From NCBI GenBank assembly GCA_027405735.1, contig JAPEHQ010000006.1, positions 1,116,001-1,180,000 of the forward strand: DNA of 64,000 nt, given 5' to 3'. The position numbers and the translations under genes are program-made. Of this stretch, positions 44,543 to 56,802 are shown piece by piece. The DNA is from Mucor racemosus (lineage: Eukaryota; Mucoromycota; Mucoromycetes; Mucorales; Mucoraceae). The notes beneath the pieces were generated by a model. The model was not told the DNA's origin and ran no database searches. It was given only the letters and a program-made list of their open reading frames with translations. Within the stretch, counting starts at the first letter, position 1. Every line of letters begins with the position of its first letter.

Positions 44543-47500
44543 ATGCAAACATTTCCCACCACCACCTCTGAAACCCATTATTTCGATGGTAAATCAACAT
44601 CTGCAATGGATGTTGACGATTGTTCTTCAGTTATTGAGGAAACCAATCTTTCACGCACTGATTTGCGCAAGCAAATCAACACGTTAAAGCTTCAGCTCGC
44701 AAGAGCAACACAACTTTTACTCACGAGCAACAGTGAGGAGGCGAAAGCCGAAGTGATCAGATTGAAAGATCTAATCGCTTTATCCAATGAAGTTTACAAT
44801 GTCATGCTTCCATCTGAAGCCCCTGAACCTGTAAATTCATCTACTTCTGCCTCTGTGAGCTCTAACGCTACAAGCAGTGATAACTTTGATCATACTAGTA
44901 GATCCAATAATACTAGCAACTCCTTTCTTGTACCTAGCAGTCTTCCTTGGATACAATGGAAAGATCATTTTTTCAATCGCAAGGCAGCTGTATACGATAC
45001 ACCATTAGCTTGTCTGGATATATTTGAGTTAGTTCTTGATGCCCATGGTCTAGGACTTGATCAACATTGGAGACGTTTGATTAAGCCTAGACTTTCTTCG
45101 TCAATGTTGGCCTGGTTAAAAACCGTAGATCAATCCTTTTCGTGGTTACAGTTTAAAGAAAAAGTAATAAGTAAATACGGCTTGTCGCCTGCTCAAGAAA
45201 AAGCAGAAGCTAAACTCAAACTGCAGCAACTGCGTATAAAAAGGAATGAAAGCATCAATGAATATGTAGATCGTTTCAATGTTTTAAGAGAGAAAGCAAA
45301 TGTAGTTGACACTACAGAATTGGTAAAAGCTCTTCTTGCCCCATTACCACATGCTTTAAATGAAGCAATAAATATACATGTACTATTATGTGATGATCCC
45401 AACAAAGATACAGTTGAGTATACAATCGAAAAACTCAAGATTGCATACGTGGACTACCAATCCAGACATTATTTGGATAAGTCTTTCTCCACTACTCTTC
45501 CATCATCTCCGCGTCGCCGAGAAGATCGTCAAACACGACATGCTAAACCATATGATCGTAATTCATCGGATGGATTCCCGAGAAAATTAGCTGCTCGTCC
45601 TAGTAACCAAGCAAAGCCCTCGTCTCGTAAGGAATCGCCATGGTGCGACATCCATAAATTTCATGGTCATGCCACTGCAGATTGTAGAGCGAATGCTCTT
45701 AACAATCCAGGTAATATGCCTACAGCCCCACGAACATGTTACACATGTAAAAAATTATGGGTACCAGGACACAATTGTTCCTCTAATGCTTCGAGTAAGC
45801 ACAATCCACATCGTAAGTCTCATGACAAAAAACACCGCAACGGCTATCATTCCTCATCTTCTGGCCGTCATAGCTCATCTACCAAACACGTACTCCCACC
45901 GCTAGTACCAGGTACCAAACCTTCCAAACGTCATTCATCAACTTCATCCTCGGAATCTCATAGTGATGGAGAGACAACATCTTCGGATATTGACATGGAT
46001 GAGCAATCTGGTGATGAAAATCTCGTGTACGCAGCTGCTGCCTTAGATCTTGATTCTAACGATCGCAAAGGAAAGAAGAAAGCTGAATGTAAGTACAACG
46101 ATGATTATTTTTGTCAGCGTCCTGATAACTTCATGTCTAATGATGCCATTTATCTACCTCTAACTGTAGAGAAAATAAAAGTATGGGCCCTCTTAGACTC
46201 TGGATGTACCTTTTCTGCCATCTCGCCTCAATTAGCAAAACATCTTAATTTATCAATAAAAAAGAAAGCAGGTCGCGTTATGCTTGCTCAAAAAGATGTT
46301 AATTTACAAAGGATTGGCAAAACAGCTAAAAATTTAGAAGTTTATTACAATACTAAAACTATCTTTTCCAAATTCGAAATCTTTGAGATTGTCAATGACC
46401 TTCATGTTTGTATTGGTATGAATCTTCTTCCACAATTAGGTATTCAGATATCTGGGTTAACATATGATTGGGATGAACATACAGGCCCTGAGATTCCTGT
46501 CATTGATCCTGAACCATATAAACCTAATGACTCACCTTTTGGTAACCCAAGTGAGAGAGCTCAGTTGTTAAAATATATTCAATCTTCAATTGATGCCAAC
46601 AAATCTATTCCGCCAGGTGCTTACTGTAATCTACCTGACAGTGCCATCATTTTACCTATCAAAAAACATCTCACACACGACACATTTAAACCGCAATACC
46701 CTATTGCTGAAAGTCTCAAACCAGTAGTGGCAGAGCAAATACAAAAATGGAAAGATAGTAAAATTATTGAGCGTGCGCCTCCCAACAATCCTCACAACTC
46801 TCCTCTATTACTTGTCCGTAAGAAAAATTCGCAAGGCGAGTATACAGGCAATGATTATCGTTGTGTGATCGACAGTCGCTTAATCAACAAAGCTCTTGAT
46901 CCACAAAAAATTGACCGATATCCTCTGCCTTTAATCAGCGAAATGCACAGTAAAATGTCCAAATTTGCACTTTTTTCTACCATTGACTTAAGCGCTTGTT
47001 ACCATTCTTTTGCCATAATTTTGAAATACAGGCCTCTCACTGCATTTACTGATTTAAACGGATCGCAATGGATGTTCTCCAGAGCCCCTTTCGGACTCCG
47101 CCCACTCAGTAGTAGAGTACAGAGGATACTTTCTACTTTCTTTGAAGATATTAGCGAGCATACTAGCGTTTTTCAAGATGATATCACGGTGCATACCTGT
47201 GCGGATCTTCAATTTCATGCAAAATGTGTCAAAGAGGTCATTAATCGACTCACCAAAGCTAATTTGCGCATGAATGTGGAGAAATTGCATTTAGCACAAC
47301 GCTGCATCTACATCCTAGGTTTTTGTCTATCTGAAGCAGGTCTTCAGCTCGATCAACGCAAAGTTGCCAATTGCCTCAACTGGCCAGTTGAAGTTAAATC
47401 CTCGAAAGAACTTGCTTCTCGATTAGGTTTAATCAACTATTTTCGCGAGTCCATTCCAAACATTGCCACGCTCACAGCTAGCCTGAATAAATTACGCAAT

Positions 47501-49567
47501 GCTCCTGACATTCGAAAAGTCTGGACAGCTGAACACAGTGAAGCTATGCGAAAATTGCAATTAGCCTTAGTTAGTGCTCCTGTATTACATGCACCCAACC
47601 TCAATCATCCGTTTCATTTGGTTACTGATAGTAGTGCTGTGGGCATCGGCTGCTGTCTATACCAAATAATTCATAATCGTATCTACTACATTGGTTTTCT
47701 GGCAAGATCACTCACACCCTGTGAACAACGATGGGGCATATTCAAACGTGAGCTACTTGCAGTTGTATACGCTTTCACTAAATATCGTCAATGGTTATAT
47801 GGTCGTCCATTCCATTTATATGTAGATAACAAAGCATTACTATTTCTTCATACACAAGAAAAAACCAACCGCATTATTGAAAATTTTTACGAAACCATTT
47901 ATGAATTTACCTTTGATATCACTTATTGTGAAGGTATAAAGAATATTCTAGCCGACCGTCTCTCGCGACTTTTCGATTCCCCTCAAAGTCTGGCGGGCGC
48001 TGGTTCATCCAAGAATGAGAATGCTTCAAAGAAGTCTAAGTCCTTTGCAAAGGAATCCAAACGTCTAAATACCACAAAAGAAACAAAACATGGAAAAAAT
48101 TTATCTGATTCCAAAACATCAGAATCCAATAATTTATACATTTGCGCCAGTCACCTAGATGTATTTGAAACGCCTAAATCAAATCAAGAAAAGATTCAAT
48201 TACTTGAAAAGAGTCATCTACTTGGCCATTATGGTGTAGGCGCAATGGAACGTATTATCCATCAAGATTATAGAATGCATTGGCCCAACTTGAGGGACGA
48301 TATTACCAAGTTTGTGAAAAATTGTCATCAATGCAGATTATACAATCCAGCCAAACATGTATTTCATCCACCTGTCAGTATTGCTCCAAATGGAGTATGG
48401 CAACATCTTGTCATGGATCTTGGTACCTTCAATGTTACAACTCCAAGAGGGAATAACTTCATTTTAGTGGTAGTCGATGTGTTCTCTAGATTTACCATAT
48501 TAAGAGCGATCAAAGACAAAACTGCATTATCTGTAGCTACAGAACTAGTATCTATCTTTTCGTTGTTCGGATACCCGTATATACTAGGTCATGATAACGG
48601 AAAAGAATTTTCTGCAAATTTATTGCAATGTATAACCGATCAATGCGGCATAAGCGAAAAGCTAAGTTTACCATTCAATCCCCTAGGTAATAGTGTGGCC
48701 GAGGCTACGGTAAAAACCACCAAAAGAATCATTGTAAAGATGCTTAATGGATACGATGAATCATGGAATTTATATGTAAACAGCACAGCTCTTGCAATGA
48801 ACTGTCATTATTCACGATTACACAATATGAAACCATTCTGTGTCATGTTCTTTAGACAACCCAATACGTTCCACAATAATTACGCTAAACTAGCACCTAA
48901 CTTTCCTGGAAAAAGCATTGACCAGAAAGCGTTTGTCAAGAAACTTAGTTTGGTAGATCGTATCCTAATTCCAGCCATTAAAGAACAAATTGAAAGAACA
49001 CAAAAAGCTGACAATGCTTATTTCATGAAAAGACACAAAATACTTCAAAAACCTTTTCCTACTGGATCGGCAGTAATGATAAAAAATGTCGAAGGAAAGA
49101 ATAGCAAAACTGATCCACTTTATGAAGGGCCATATACCATATGCGGTACTACAAAAAATGGTAGCTACATCTTGAAAGATCGTACAGACACCTTACTTGC
49201 GCGCGATGTGCCAACATCTCATATCAAATTGATCCATGACGATTCAGTAAACCCAGAGGACTCTTCTGAAACCTATGAAGTGCAAGCTATTATAGATCAC
49301 CGCGGGAAAGGACCAAAAATAGAATATCTAACTCGATGGAAACATTTCAAAGAAGATGATGACACATGGCAAGCACCAGAAACATTCGATGGTACTGACA
49401 TGATCAAGGCTTATTGGGCTAGACGAAATGTGGATCAAGAATTCAATCAAAACAAGCGAAGTACTAGAAAACGAGTGGCACCAAAATCAATCAACAAACG
49501 CAGAATACCGACTCGTAATGATAAAAGCAAAACTCGAAAGAAATTCAAAGTAACCAACGTAGAATGA
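44543..49567 (+). CDS. Gag-Pol polyprotein of chromovirus 2 (1,674 aa)
   Basis: One uninterrupted frame with all domains. Gag has a coiled N-terminus and a retrotransposon-gag region (about 130-300), then a Cys/His zone (CDIHKFHGHATADC and CYTCKKLWVPGHNC, about 365-415) and a Ser/His-rich linker. Protease LLDSG is at about 549. Reverse transcriptase has STIDLSACYHSF and the catalytic FQDDI near 875. RNase H has TDSSAVG and KRELLAVVY. The integrase zinc finger runs from about 1224 (HLLGHYG ... CHQC). The D-D-E triad is in VMDLG, GHDNG and SVAEAT. The C-terminal chromodomain begins near 1575 (YEVQAIIDHRG ... YLTRWKHF). It is clearly a different family from chromovirus 1 but has the same architecture. 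It appears competent for all enzymatic steps. Confidence 0.96.
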   Translation: MQTFPTTTSETHYFDGKSTSAMDVDDCSSVIEETNLSRTDLRKQINTLKLQLARATQLLLTSNSEEAKAEVIRLKDLIALSNEVYNVMLPSEAPEPVNSSTSASVSSNATSSDNFDHTSRSNNTSNSFLVPSSLPWIQWKDHFFNRKAAVYDTPLACLDIFELVLDAHGLGLDQHWRRLIKPRLSSSMLAWLKTVDQSFSWLQFKEKVISKYGLSPAQEKAEAKLKLQQLRIKRNESINEYVDRFNVLREKANVVDTTELVKALLAPLPHALNEAINIHVLLCDDPNKDTVEYTIEKLKIAYVDYQSRHYLDKSFSTTLPSSPRRREDRQTRHAKPYDRNSSDGFPRKLAARPSNQAKPSSRKESPWCDIHKFHGHATADCRANALNNPGNMPTAPRTCYTCKKLWVPGHNCSSNASSKHNPHRKSHDKKHRNGYHSSSSGRHSSSTKHVLPPLVPGTKPSKRHSSTSSSESHSDGETTSSDIDMDEQSGDENLVYAAAALDLDSNDRKGKKKAECKYNDDYFCQRPDNFMSNDAIYLPLTVEKIKVWALLDSGCTFSAISPQLAKHLNLSIKKKAGRVMLAQKDVNLQRIGKTAKNLEVYYNTKTIFSKFEIFEIVNDLHVCIGMNLLPQLGIQISGLTYDWDEHTGPEIPVIDPEPYKPNDSPFGNPSERAQLLKYIQSSIDANKSIPPGAYCNLPDSAIILPIKKHLTHDTFKPQYPIAESLKPVVAEQIQKWKDSKIIERAPPNNPHNSPLLLVRKKNSQGEYTGNDYRCVIDSRLINKALDPQKIDRYPLPLISEMHSKMSKFALFSTIDLSACYHSFAIILKYRPLTAFTDLNGSQWMFSRAPFGLRPLSSRVQRILSTFFEDISEHTSVFQDDITVHTCADLQFHAKCVKEVINRLTKANLRMNVEKLHLAQRCIYILGFCLSEAGLQLDQRKVANCLNWPVEVKSSKELASRLGLINYFRESIPNIATLTASLNKLRNAPDIRKVWTAEHSEAMRKLQLALVSAPVLHAPNLNHPFHLVTDSSAVGIGCCLYQIIHNRIYYIGFLARSLTPCEQRWGIFKRELLAVVYAFTKYRQWLYGRPFHLYVDNKALLFLHTQEKTNRIIENFYETIYEFTFDITYCEGIKNILADRLSRLFDSPQSLAGAGSSKNENASKKSKSFAKESKRLNTTKETKHGKNLSDSKTSESNNLYICASHLDVFETPKSNQEKIQLLEKSHLLGHYGVGAMERIIHQDYRMHWPNLRDDITKFVKNCHQCRLYNPAKHVFHPPVSIAPNGVWQHLVMDLGTFNVTTPRGNNFILVVVDVFSRFTILRAIKDKTALSVATELVSIFSLFGYPYILGHDNGKEFSANLLQCITDQCGISEKLSLPFNPLGNSVAEATVKTTKRIIVKMLNGYDESWNLYVNSTALAMNCHYSRLHNMKPFCVMFFRQPNTFHNNYAKLAPNFPGKSIDQKAFVKKLSLVDRILIPAIKEQIERTQKADNAYFMKRHKILQKPFPTGSAVMIKNVEGKNSKTDPLYEGPYTICGTTKNGSYILKDRTDTLLARDVPTSHIKLIHDDSVNPEDSSETYEVQAIIDHRGKGPKIEYLTRWKHFKEDDDTWQAPETFDGTDMIKAYWARRNVDQEFNQNKRSTRKRVAPKSINKRRIPTRNDKSKTRKKFKVTNVE

Positions 49568-49847
49568 AGGCACAGCACTTTCCATCTGATTTACCTTTTT
49601 CCTAAATTGAATTTTTCCTTATTTTAAGGTTTTACAAATTAGGTTTTTTAACGGTAATCAGATCAATTCCTCGTATTTCATCAGGGCAACAACAATCAAT
49701 CATCAAATCACCCTTTTTCTTTTTTTCTTTTTTTTCAAGTTTATCGGTTCAATAAGGCATGTTCTCGACATGTACCAACAACAAGTTTACATCGGCTTAC
49801 GCATCACCCTACATCTTCCATGTAGACTGTATGCTGGTGCGGGGTAG

Positions 49848-50028
49848 TGTTATATCAGAATCCATATATGGCATTACCGATGTCTATTTTCATAGTCTCA
49901 GTCCTGGGTGTACCCATATCATTATTGTATTACCCGAGATTGCCGTCTGTTACATATATCCTCACATTGTATATTGAATAAACTCCACCTTTTACTCTTG
50001 TTCAATTCTTATTGTTATTGATAAAACA
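49848..50028 (+). repeat. 3' LTR of chromovirus 2
   Basis: 181 bp, identical by reading to 44324-44504; followed by TAATG. Confidence 0.96.
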
Positions 50029-50033
50029 TAATG

Positions 50034-50594
50034 GTTCAATAGTGCCTTAAATTACATCTCAGGATCTCGATTGATGTATCATTCTTAAACCGGATCATGT
50101 CAAATCCAAAAAAGTAAACAATAACAGACCCGGAACCGGAAGTTCCTTAATTAAATATTAATTATACAATACTCCTAAAAGCATGGTATAGAAGCATGGT
50201 ATAGAAGCATGGTATAGAAGCATGGTATAGAAGCATGGTACAATAGCATAATACGCCAGTGCGATATTCCAACATGATATACCAACATAACACATTACTA
50301 TTAAATAACAACATCTAAACTACCTTATCACATCATTAATTCCCCAAATCAAATAGTATATATACCCTATTAATTTCATTCCAATAAACGATATCTCTTT
50401 ACTTGATTAAATTTCTAATTTTATTTAACCTAAACATATTTTGATAAATCATCGATGTCAAATCAATATAAAAGACCATACTTTTATATCTAAATAAACG
50501 ATATTTTGTTTTTATTATGCAGTTGAAGAACTGATTCATTACTCATTCTTTTTTAATTGTATTCTTTTTTAAGTATTATTCATCAAACCTGAAA
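50034..50594. other. Flank of chromovirus 2 with LTR-like remnants
   Basis: Holds two partly similar stretches beginning TGTCAAATC (about 50098 and 50473), each followed by AATAAACGATAT (about 50383 and 50503). They look like remnants of LTRs of an older element, possibly that of the relic upstream. No target duplication was found, so ends are uncertain. Confidence 0.3.
50179..50243 (+). repeat. 13 bp tandem repeat, about 5 units
   Basis: Unit AAGCATGGTATAG repeated four times exactly, with a fifth imperfect copy. No known function. Confidence 0.9.
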
Positions 50595-51270
50595 ATATAC
50601 TACAGTTTTAAATAAAAAAGCATTTTTTTGAAACTTTTCTTATATTTAACCATGCACGGTCTGAAAGTTCAGACTTTTTGGCAGACACTTTTCGGGGCCC
50701 ATTTCATCCTTACCAACACTCATGATTTACATCAAAAAACAGAAAAATCAAATTTTGATACCAAAATTAACGTTTAAATATACTACATTATGAGAGAAAA
50801 TTGTAGGCATAGCTAATACGCATGTTATAAAAGCTTAATATCAAATGTTAAGTAATGAAAATTTGTACTTTTGCCCCCAAAACGGATTTTTGATTAAAGG
50901 ATTTTCATGTAATATTTTGCAATAAAAATATTGTATATTTTTTATTCAGCAAATAGAGCGCTAAATTGTGTATATGTATATATTTTTTGTTCTTATAATT
51001 GGTAGTAGAATTAACTCTAGATTTGCAAAATCAGAAAAAAAAAATTAAAAAATGTCAAAATTGATGATCTGGACAAAAATAATTTTCGAAATTAATATTC
51101 CACTTATAAGCCTTGTAAGTCTTAAAAATAAGAGATTTTATAATACTTGAGAACTTTTTCGAGATTTTCCGATGCTACACCTACTTGATTCAAGCTTATT
51201 ACTGTAAATATTTATACATTTTAATACTGTATGGTAGTGTATTTGATAATAATATAGTCTTGCTTTATAA
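50595..51270 (+). repeat. Dispersed repeat segment C, copy 3
   Basis: Direct match to 41150-41830 and inverse of 13710-14440 (for example TTTTCGGGGCCCATTTCATCC and the TTACTGTAAAT stretch near 51200). Continues without a gap into the dynein fragment. Confidence 0.8.
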
Positions 51271-51311
51271 TTATTGCATTAGAGATAATTTACATTGTGT
51301 TTTAGTCTTAC

Positions 51312-51346
51312 CTCTCCAATATCATAAACATAAACATATACAAATT
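51312..51346 (-). pseudogene. Dynein intermediate chain fragment, short copy
   Basis: On the minus strand this reads VYVYVYDIGE followed directly by the splice donor GTAAGACT. It is the end of the same exon as at 13481-13670, and the post-donor sequence (51230-51311) matches 13671-13750. Here the exon is cut off by segment D at about 51347 and the hexamer is present only twice, so this copy shows the unexpanded state with the intact DIGE ending. Confidence 0.7.
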
Positions 51347-51990
51347 TTTGAGGATATCTCCACGAAAAATCAATATTTTGAAAAACTCTAAATTGGTTCT
51401 TAGAGAGCTCAACGAGCTCAACGAGCTAAATGACATGAATGCAAAAAAATGTTGCTCAATTTAACCAGTTTTTTGAAATCTACTATAGAAATTCCAAAAA
51501 AATGAAAAAAAAATAAAAGTGCTCAGAATTTTTTTATATTAAAATATGTTATAGAGCACTTCAAAGCAAGTAAGTTTTATTAATAAAAAGTGTTAGTATA
51601 GCTTAATGTTTTCTGGAGATATGAAGCCTCAAAGTTTTCAACATTAGCAGTAAAATACGCGTAAAAAATCTGAAACCTTAGCACTGAAAAATTAATACCA
51701 ATTGCAAAAAATAGGATATTTCCGGATACTCATTTTTGGATGAAAGTTGATCATCTCAGGTACATTGACATATAGTTTTTCCTTAGTGTTATTAAGCGAA
51801 AAAAAAAAGTAGAGCAGGGAGGAAAAGTCGGACCAGTGTTTTTAAGAAAAAGCGATGAATTCTACGCAATTTCGAGTCTTTCGTGAGATACAAAATAAAT
51901 TTAGGAACAGATATTATAACATGGCCAATTTATATCTATTTCACAGTATCTAAGGTATAGAAAAGAGGATACCCTCTTGATTTGGAATAT
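51340..51990 (+). repeat. Dispersed repeat segment D, diverged copy
   Basis: Diverged match to 27455-28010 (inverse of 7260-7830), with shared GAGGATATCTC, TTGCTCAATTTAACCA and the CGAGTCTTTCGTGAGATA stretch. Non-coding. Confidence 0.78.
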
Positions 51991-52910
51991 TAACATCTTT
52001 GGAAATCAGTTACATTTTTTCATTAAAAGACATTTCTGAAAGGAAAAATTTTATACAAACAAATCATTTATCTCGGTACTATATATAATGCCACATGAGG
52101 TTTGATATACTTTTTTTTTAAAACCAACGTCTTTGTGGACAATATTTGGCTTTACAGATGCTGAAAACCACGAAATATATACAATGTGATTTTTTTAGTA
52201 GTAACTTACTGGATTTGACGAAAGCTTTGTACATGTAAAATCTGCAGTATATTTGGTAGCAGCGAAAGATTTCAAAGCATCTACTTTGTACAATAAATGG
52301 ATAAACCTTATTGTAAGATTTCTGAAAATAAGGCATTCATAGGTAGTCCCCAATTTAAAAAGTAGTGAGTGTAGTAAGAGTATTAGGTAGCTTTCAGGAA
52401 CATTTTTCGGTAAATCTGAAGGCTTGAGAAAGCAAACAATAGAAAAGAACAGACAACAAAAAAACAAACATTATACAAAATAGGTTATACGATTACTACA
52501 TCCTGTTGATCAACGTCAATAAATTCGAAAAACACACATTATTTCAAATGGACTGCGAGTTGTACAGTTTGAACAAACAAAGAATAGCCATACACAATTT
52601 GTATCCCATAGCATTTGCTTCATAGCCATATTGTGGCATTACGCAGATTTTGAAGTACACAAAATCCTTTAAAGTTTATAAGCTTTGTCCAGGCTTTTTA
52701 TATTAAAAGGGCGAATATTTTCTGTAATCAATTGCTCGTTTTCACGTCATGATGGTTCGGGTCTCTTGAAGCGGTTTCCTTTTAACAGACGCCAAGATTA
52801 ACCTGAGATTCTTCTCCGCTAATTATTTAATACAATTTTAGTTGTTGTTGTCCTCCCTTTATTATCCTTTCTTTGGTTTCAATTATATTTTAATCAAGAA
52901 GAAATACAAA
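51991..52910. other. Intergenic, promoter side of the MAP kinase gene
   Basis: Beyond the repeat edge the sequence is unique in the window and AT-rich. Two overlapping minus-strand frames (52118-52467) show no features. The last 150 bp before 52911 are pyrimidine-rich, like other fungal 5' regions. Confidence 0.5.
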
Positions 52911-54812
<1,902 letters not shown>

Positions 54813-54906
54813 TAGTTACAAAAAAGTTATATTTCTTTTCTATCTTTTTGTGTTTTATTTAAAATAAATATTATAATTGTTTGCTGTAAAAAAAAAAAAA
54901 GCTAAT

Positions 54907-55644
54907 CTATTGATCCTTTTTATCAATTTGTTCCTTGGCCAAAATTTGTTGTTCAGTAGGTAAATCATCACCTGTCTTGTTATGACCAATGCGGGCAACA
55001 ACGGTACGTGATACCTTTTCTTCAATAGGTTTGAATACCTTGTCTACAATGTGTTCAATAGGCTCATCAAATATGTAAGGTAGGAAAGGTACGATACCGA
55101 GACCCAATAGTGTAGGTCCCCATGCTTTCACCTTGACATTCTTTACATTTTTAAATCCATAAGCACTATACTTGACAATAGAGTGAATAGTCATCATGGG
55201 GAATGCCATAGAAGCCAATGATTGGAAAACACCTCTCTTTACCATTGTAGTACCAACTACTGCATTTTCCTATTGATACAGTAGATATACATATCAGAAA
55301 AAATCCTTGCAAAAAAAAAAAAATACGCAAAAAATACTTACTTGGCCAGCGTGATGAGATTTATAACCTTCATAACTCACATCCAAACCCAAATAAAGCC
55401 AACTGATACCATAAGCTGCTGAAACAATTGCAGGAGGTACAATAGGTCTAAAAGCCTCTCCTACATCCGAAGTATAAGCAAGATAACGAGATGAAGCTAC
55501 AAGTGCTGTACGAATTCTAGCACCGTAAGCCAAATAACGAGCACTTCCTTCAAGTGAATCGATTTTTCCTTCAACAACCTTTTCAGTCAAAGTCTCGTTT
55601 TTATTATTAACTTGTTGGATATCGGTTTTCTTGTCTTCAGACAT
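54907..55644 (-). CDS. MTFP1: MTFP1/MTP18 mitochondrial fission process protein, 2 exons
   Basis: Inner mitochondrial membrane protein of the MTP18 family, 221 aa from exons 55342-55644 and 54907-55269. Family blocks are RYLAYTSDVGEAFRPIVPP, AIVSAAYGISWLYLGLDV, GYKSHHAGQ at the exon junction, then RGVFQSLASMAFPMMTIHSI and WGPTLLGLGIVPFLPYIFD. Several hydrophobic segments are expected to span the membrane. In animals loss of the protein alters mitochondrial fission; the fungal role is inferred. The N-terminal 30 residues are hydrophilic and acidic/Lys-rich rather than a clear presequence. GA-rich repeats lie just upstream of the start (55665-55690). Confidence 0.9.
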
Positions 55645-56060
55645 TGCTTGTTTGTTGCTTGATAAAAGAGAGAGAAGAGAGAGAGAGAGGAAAAAAAAAG
55701 AGGCAGATGTTTAGTGCACTTTCATGTGAACTTAATTAACTAAATTATAAAAAAATTTGGCATTGTCCACTATTTCATGATTGGCCATTACGGATATTCC
55801 TTTTTACCTGGCCCCCTCTCGTTTCTCATTGATTTGATAGTACGGCTCTTTACGGGCTTGATTCCTTGATAAGTTTAATTTTAAAACACGTAGAGTCATA
55901 ATCATATCGAAAACACTACGGAAAATTTAATATTGGATTCAATGTGTATTACGACATTTCGTAGTCATCTATTTATGTGCATGTGTTCGTTTGCTATTAA
56001 ACAATACATTGTTACATAATTAATACCACATTTCGAGTAGCCTTTTTCTGTTAGTATCGT

Positions 56061-56070
56061 TATAAAAGGC
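56061..56070 (+). promoter_or_regulatory. TATA box candidate
   Basis: TATAAAAGGC, about 45-54 bp before the ATG at 56115. It is one of the clearest canonical TATA elements in the window and supports a transcribed small gene there. Confidence 0.45.
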
Positions 56071-56114
56071 ATCCCTTCTTTGACATCTCGATATCTACCA
56101 CTTTATTTTCAGCC

Positions 56115-56283
56115 ATGCATGGTATTTGTAAGTGCTTGCAACAAGTTGTGGAGTTTGGCAACAAAAAAAGAGGTTCGGATGGTATCTTATATTATTATAG
56201 TTGTACTTGATGGATCACGTTGATCGTTTTTCTATCAATTTATTGCAGCATGTAATGAAAAAATGGTAACTCTTCTGCTTTAA
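56115..56283 (+). CDS. Possible small peptide gene, 2 exons, 33 aa
   Basis: The frame starts MHGICKCLQQVVEFG and is joined across a 67 nt intron (56182-56248, GTATCT...TTGCAG) to DACNEKMVTLLL and a stop. Both exons agree in phase. Three Cys residues (CKC and a later C) are present. Support is the TATA box, the ATG context (CAGCCATGC) and the clean acceptor tract. Against it are the tiny size and an alternative donor (GTAAGT at 56127) that would break the peptide. No family recognised; the locus could instead be a non-coding transcript. Confidence 0.33.
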
Positions 56284-56802
56284 GGTACTCAAATTTTAAA
56301 GAGCTGACTGGAGAGCTTTCCTTTTGCGAATTAATATAATAAAAAATACATGCATATACCGGATATGTCACATAATACGTTATTGCAACTCATTTTCGAA
56401 TACTGAATTTTTATGTGTCATGAAAATACATTAAAGGTGCATGGACGTGGTAGGATATTACCAAAAATTAAAATACAGTTTTTATTTCATGATTTCAGGT
56501 TCCAGGCAATCAAGTTTTCATATCACATTAGTAAACTTTTTAATGAGTAACTACAATAAAAAAAAAAAAAATGCAAGAGTATACTTGGTATTCTATGGAA
56601 TGATATAATGCTAGATTTACGTGCATAATATTTATCAAAGAAAGAAATAATTATCTAAATCTGAATTTACTGCTGTATAAAATTACTGCATTTTTCGATT
56701 ATTTTGACATTATCAACAAAAATATATTACAAATTATTCTTTTTTTTTTATTAAAATTATTATAAATACTATCTTTTTACTATTAAAATCATGCGTGTTA
56801 AG
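56284..56802. other. Intergenic, nothing recognised
   Basis: AT-rich 3' region between the small candidate gene and the convergent caleosin-like gene. It has A- and T-runs but no frame or repeat of note. Confidence 0.55.

Larger units (their letters stand above)
44324..50028 (+). mobile_element. Intact Ty3/Gypsy chromovirus 2 (5,705 bp)
   Basis: Complete element with two 181 bp LTRs that I read as identical, flanked by target duplication TAATG (44319-44323 and 50029-50033). It is nested just downstream of a dead relative. The single Gag-Pol frame is open. After the 5' LTR comes T6 and then TTGAACA (44511-44517), complementary to TGTTCAA (44475-44481) inside the LTR, and no TGG-type tRNA site. 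CTGGTGCGGGGTAG (49834-49847) precedes the 3' LTR. Identical LTRs imply very recent insertion. Confidence 0.96.
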
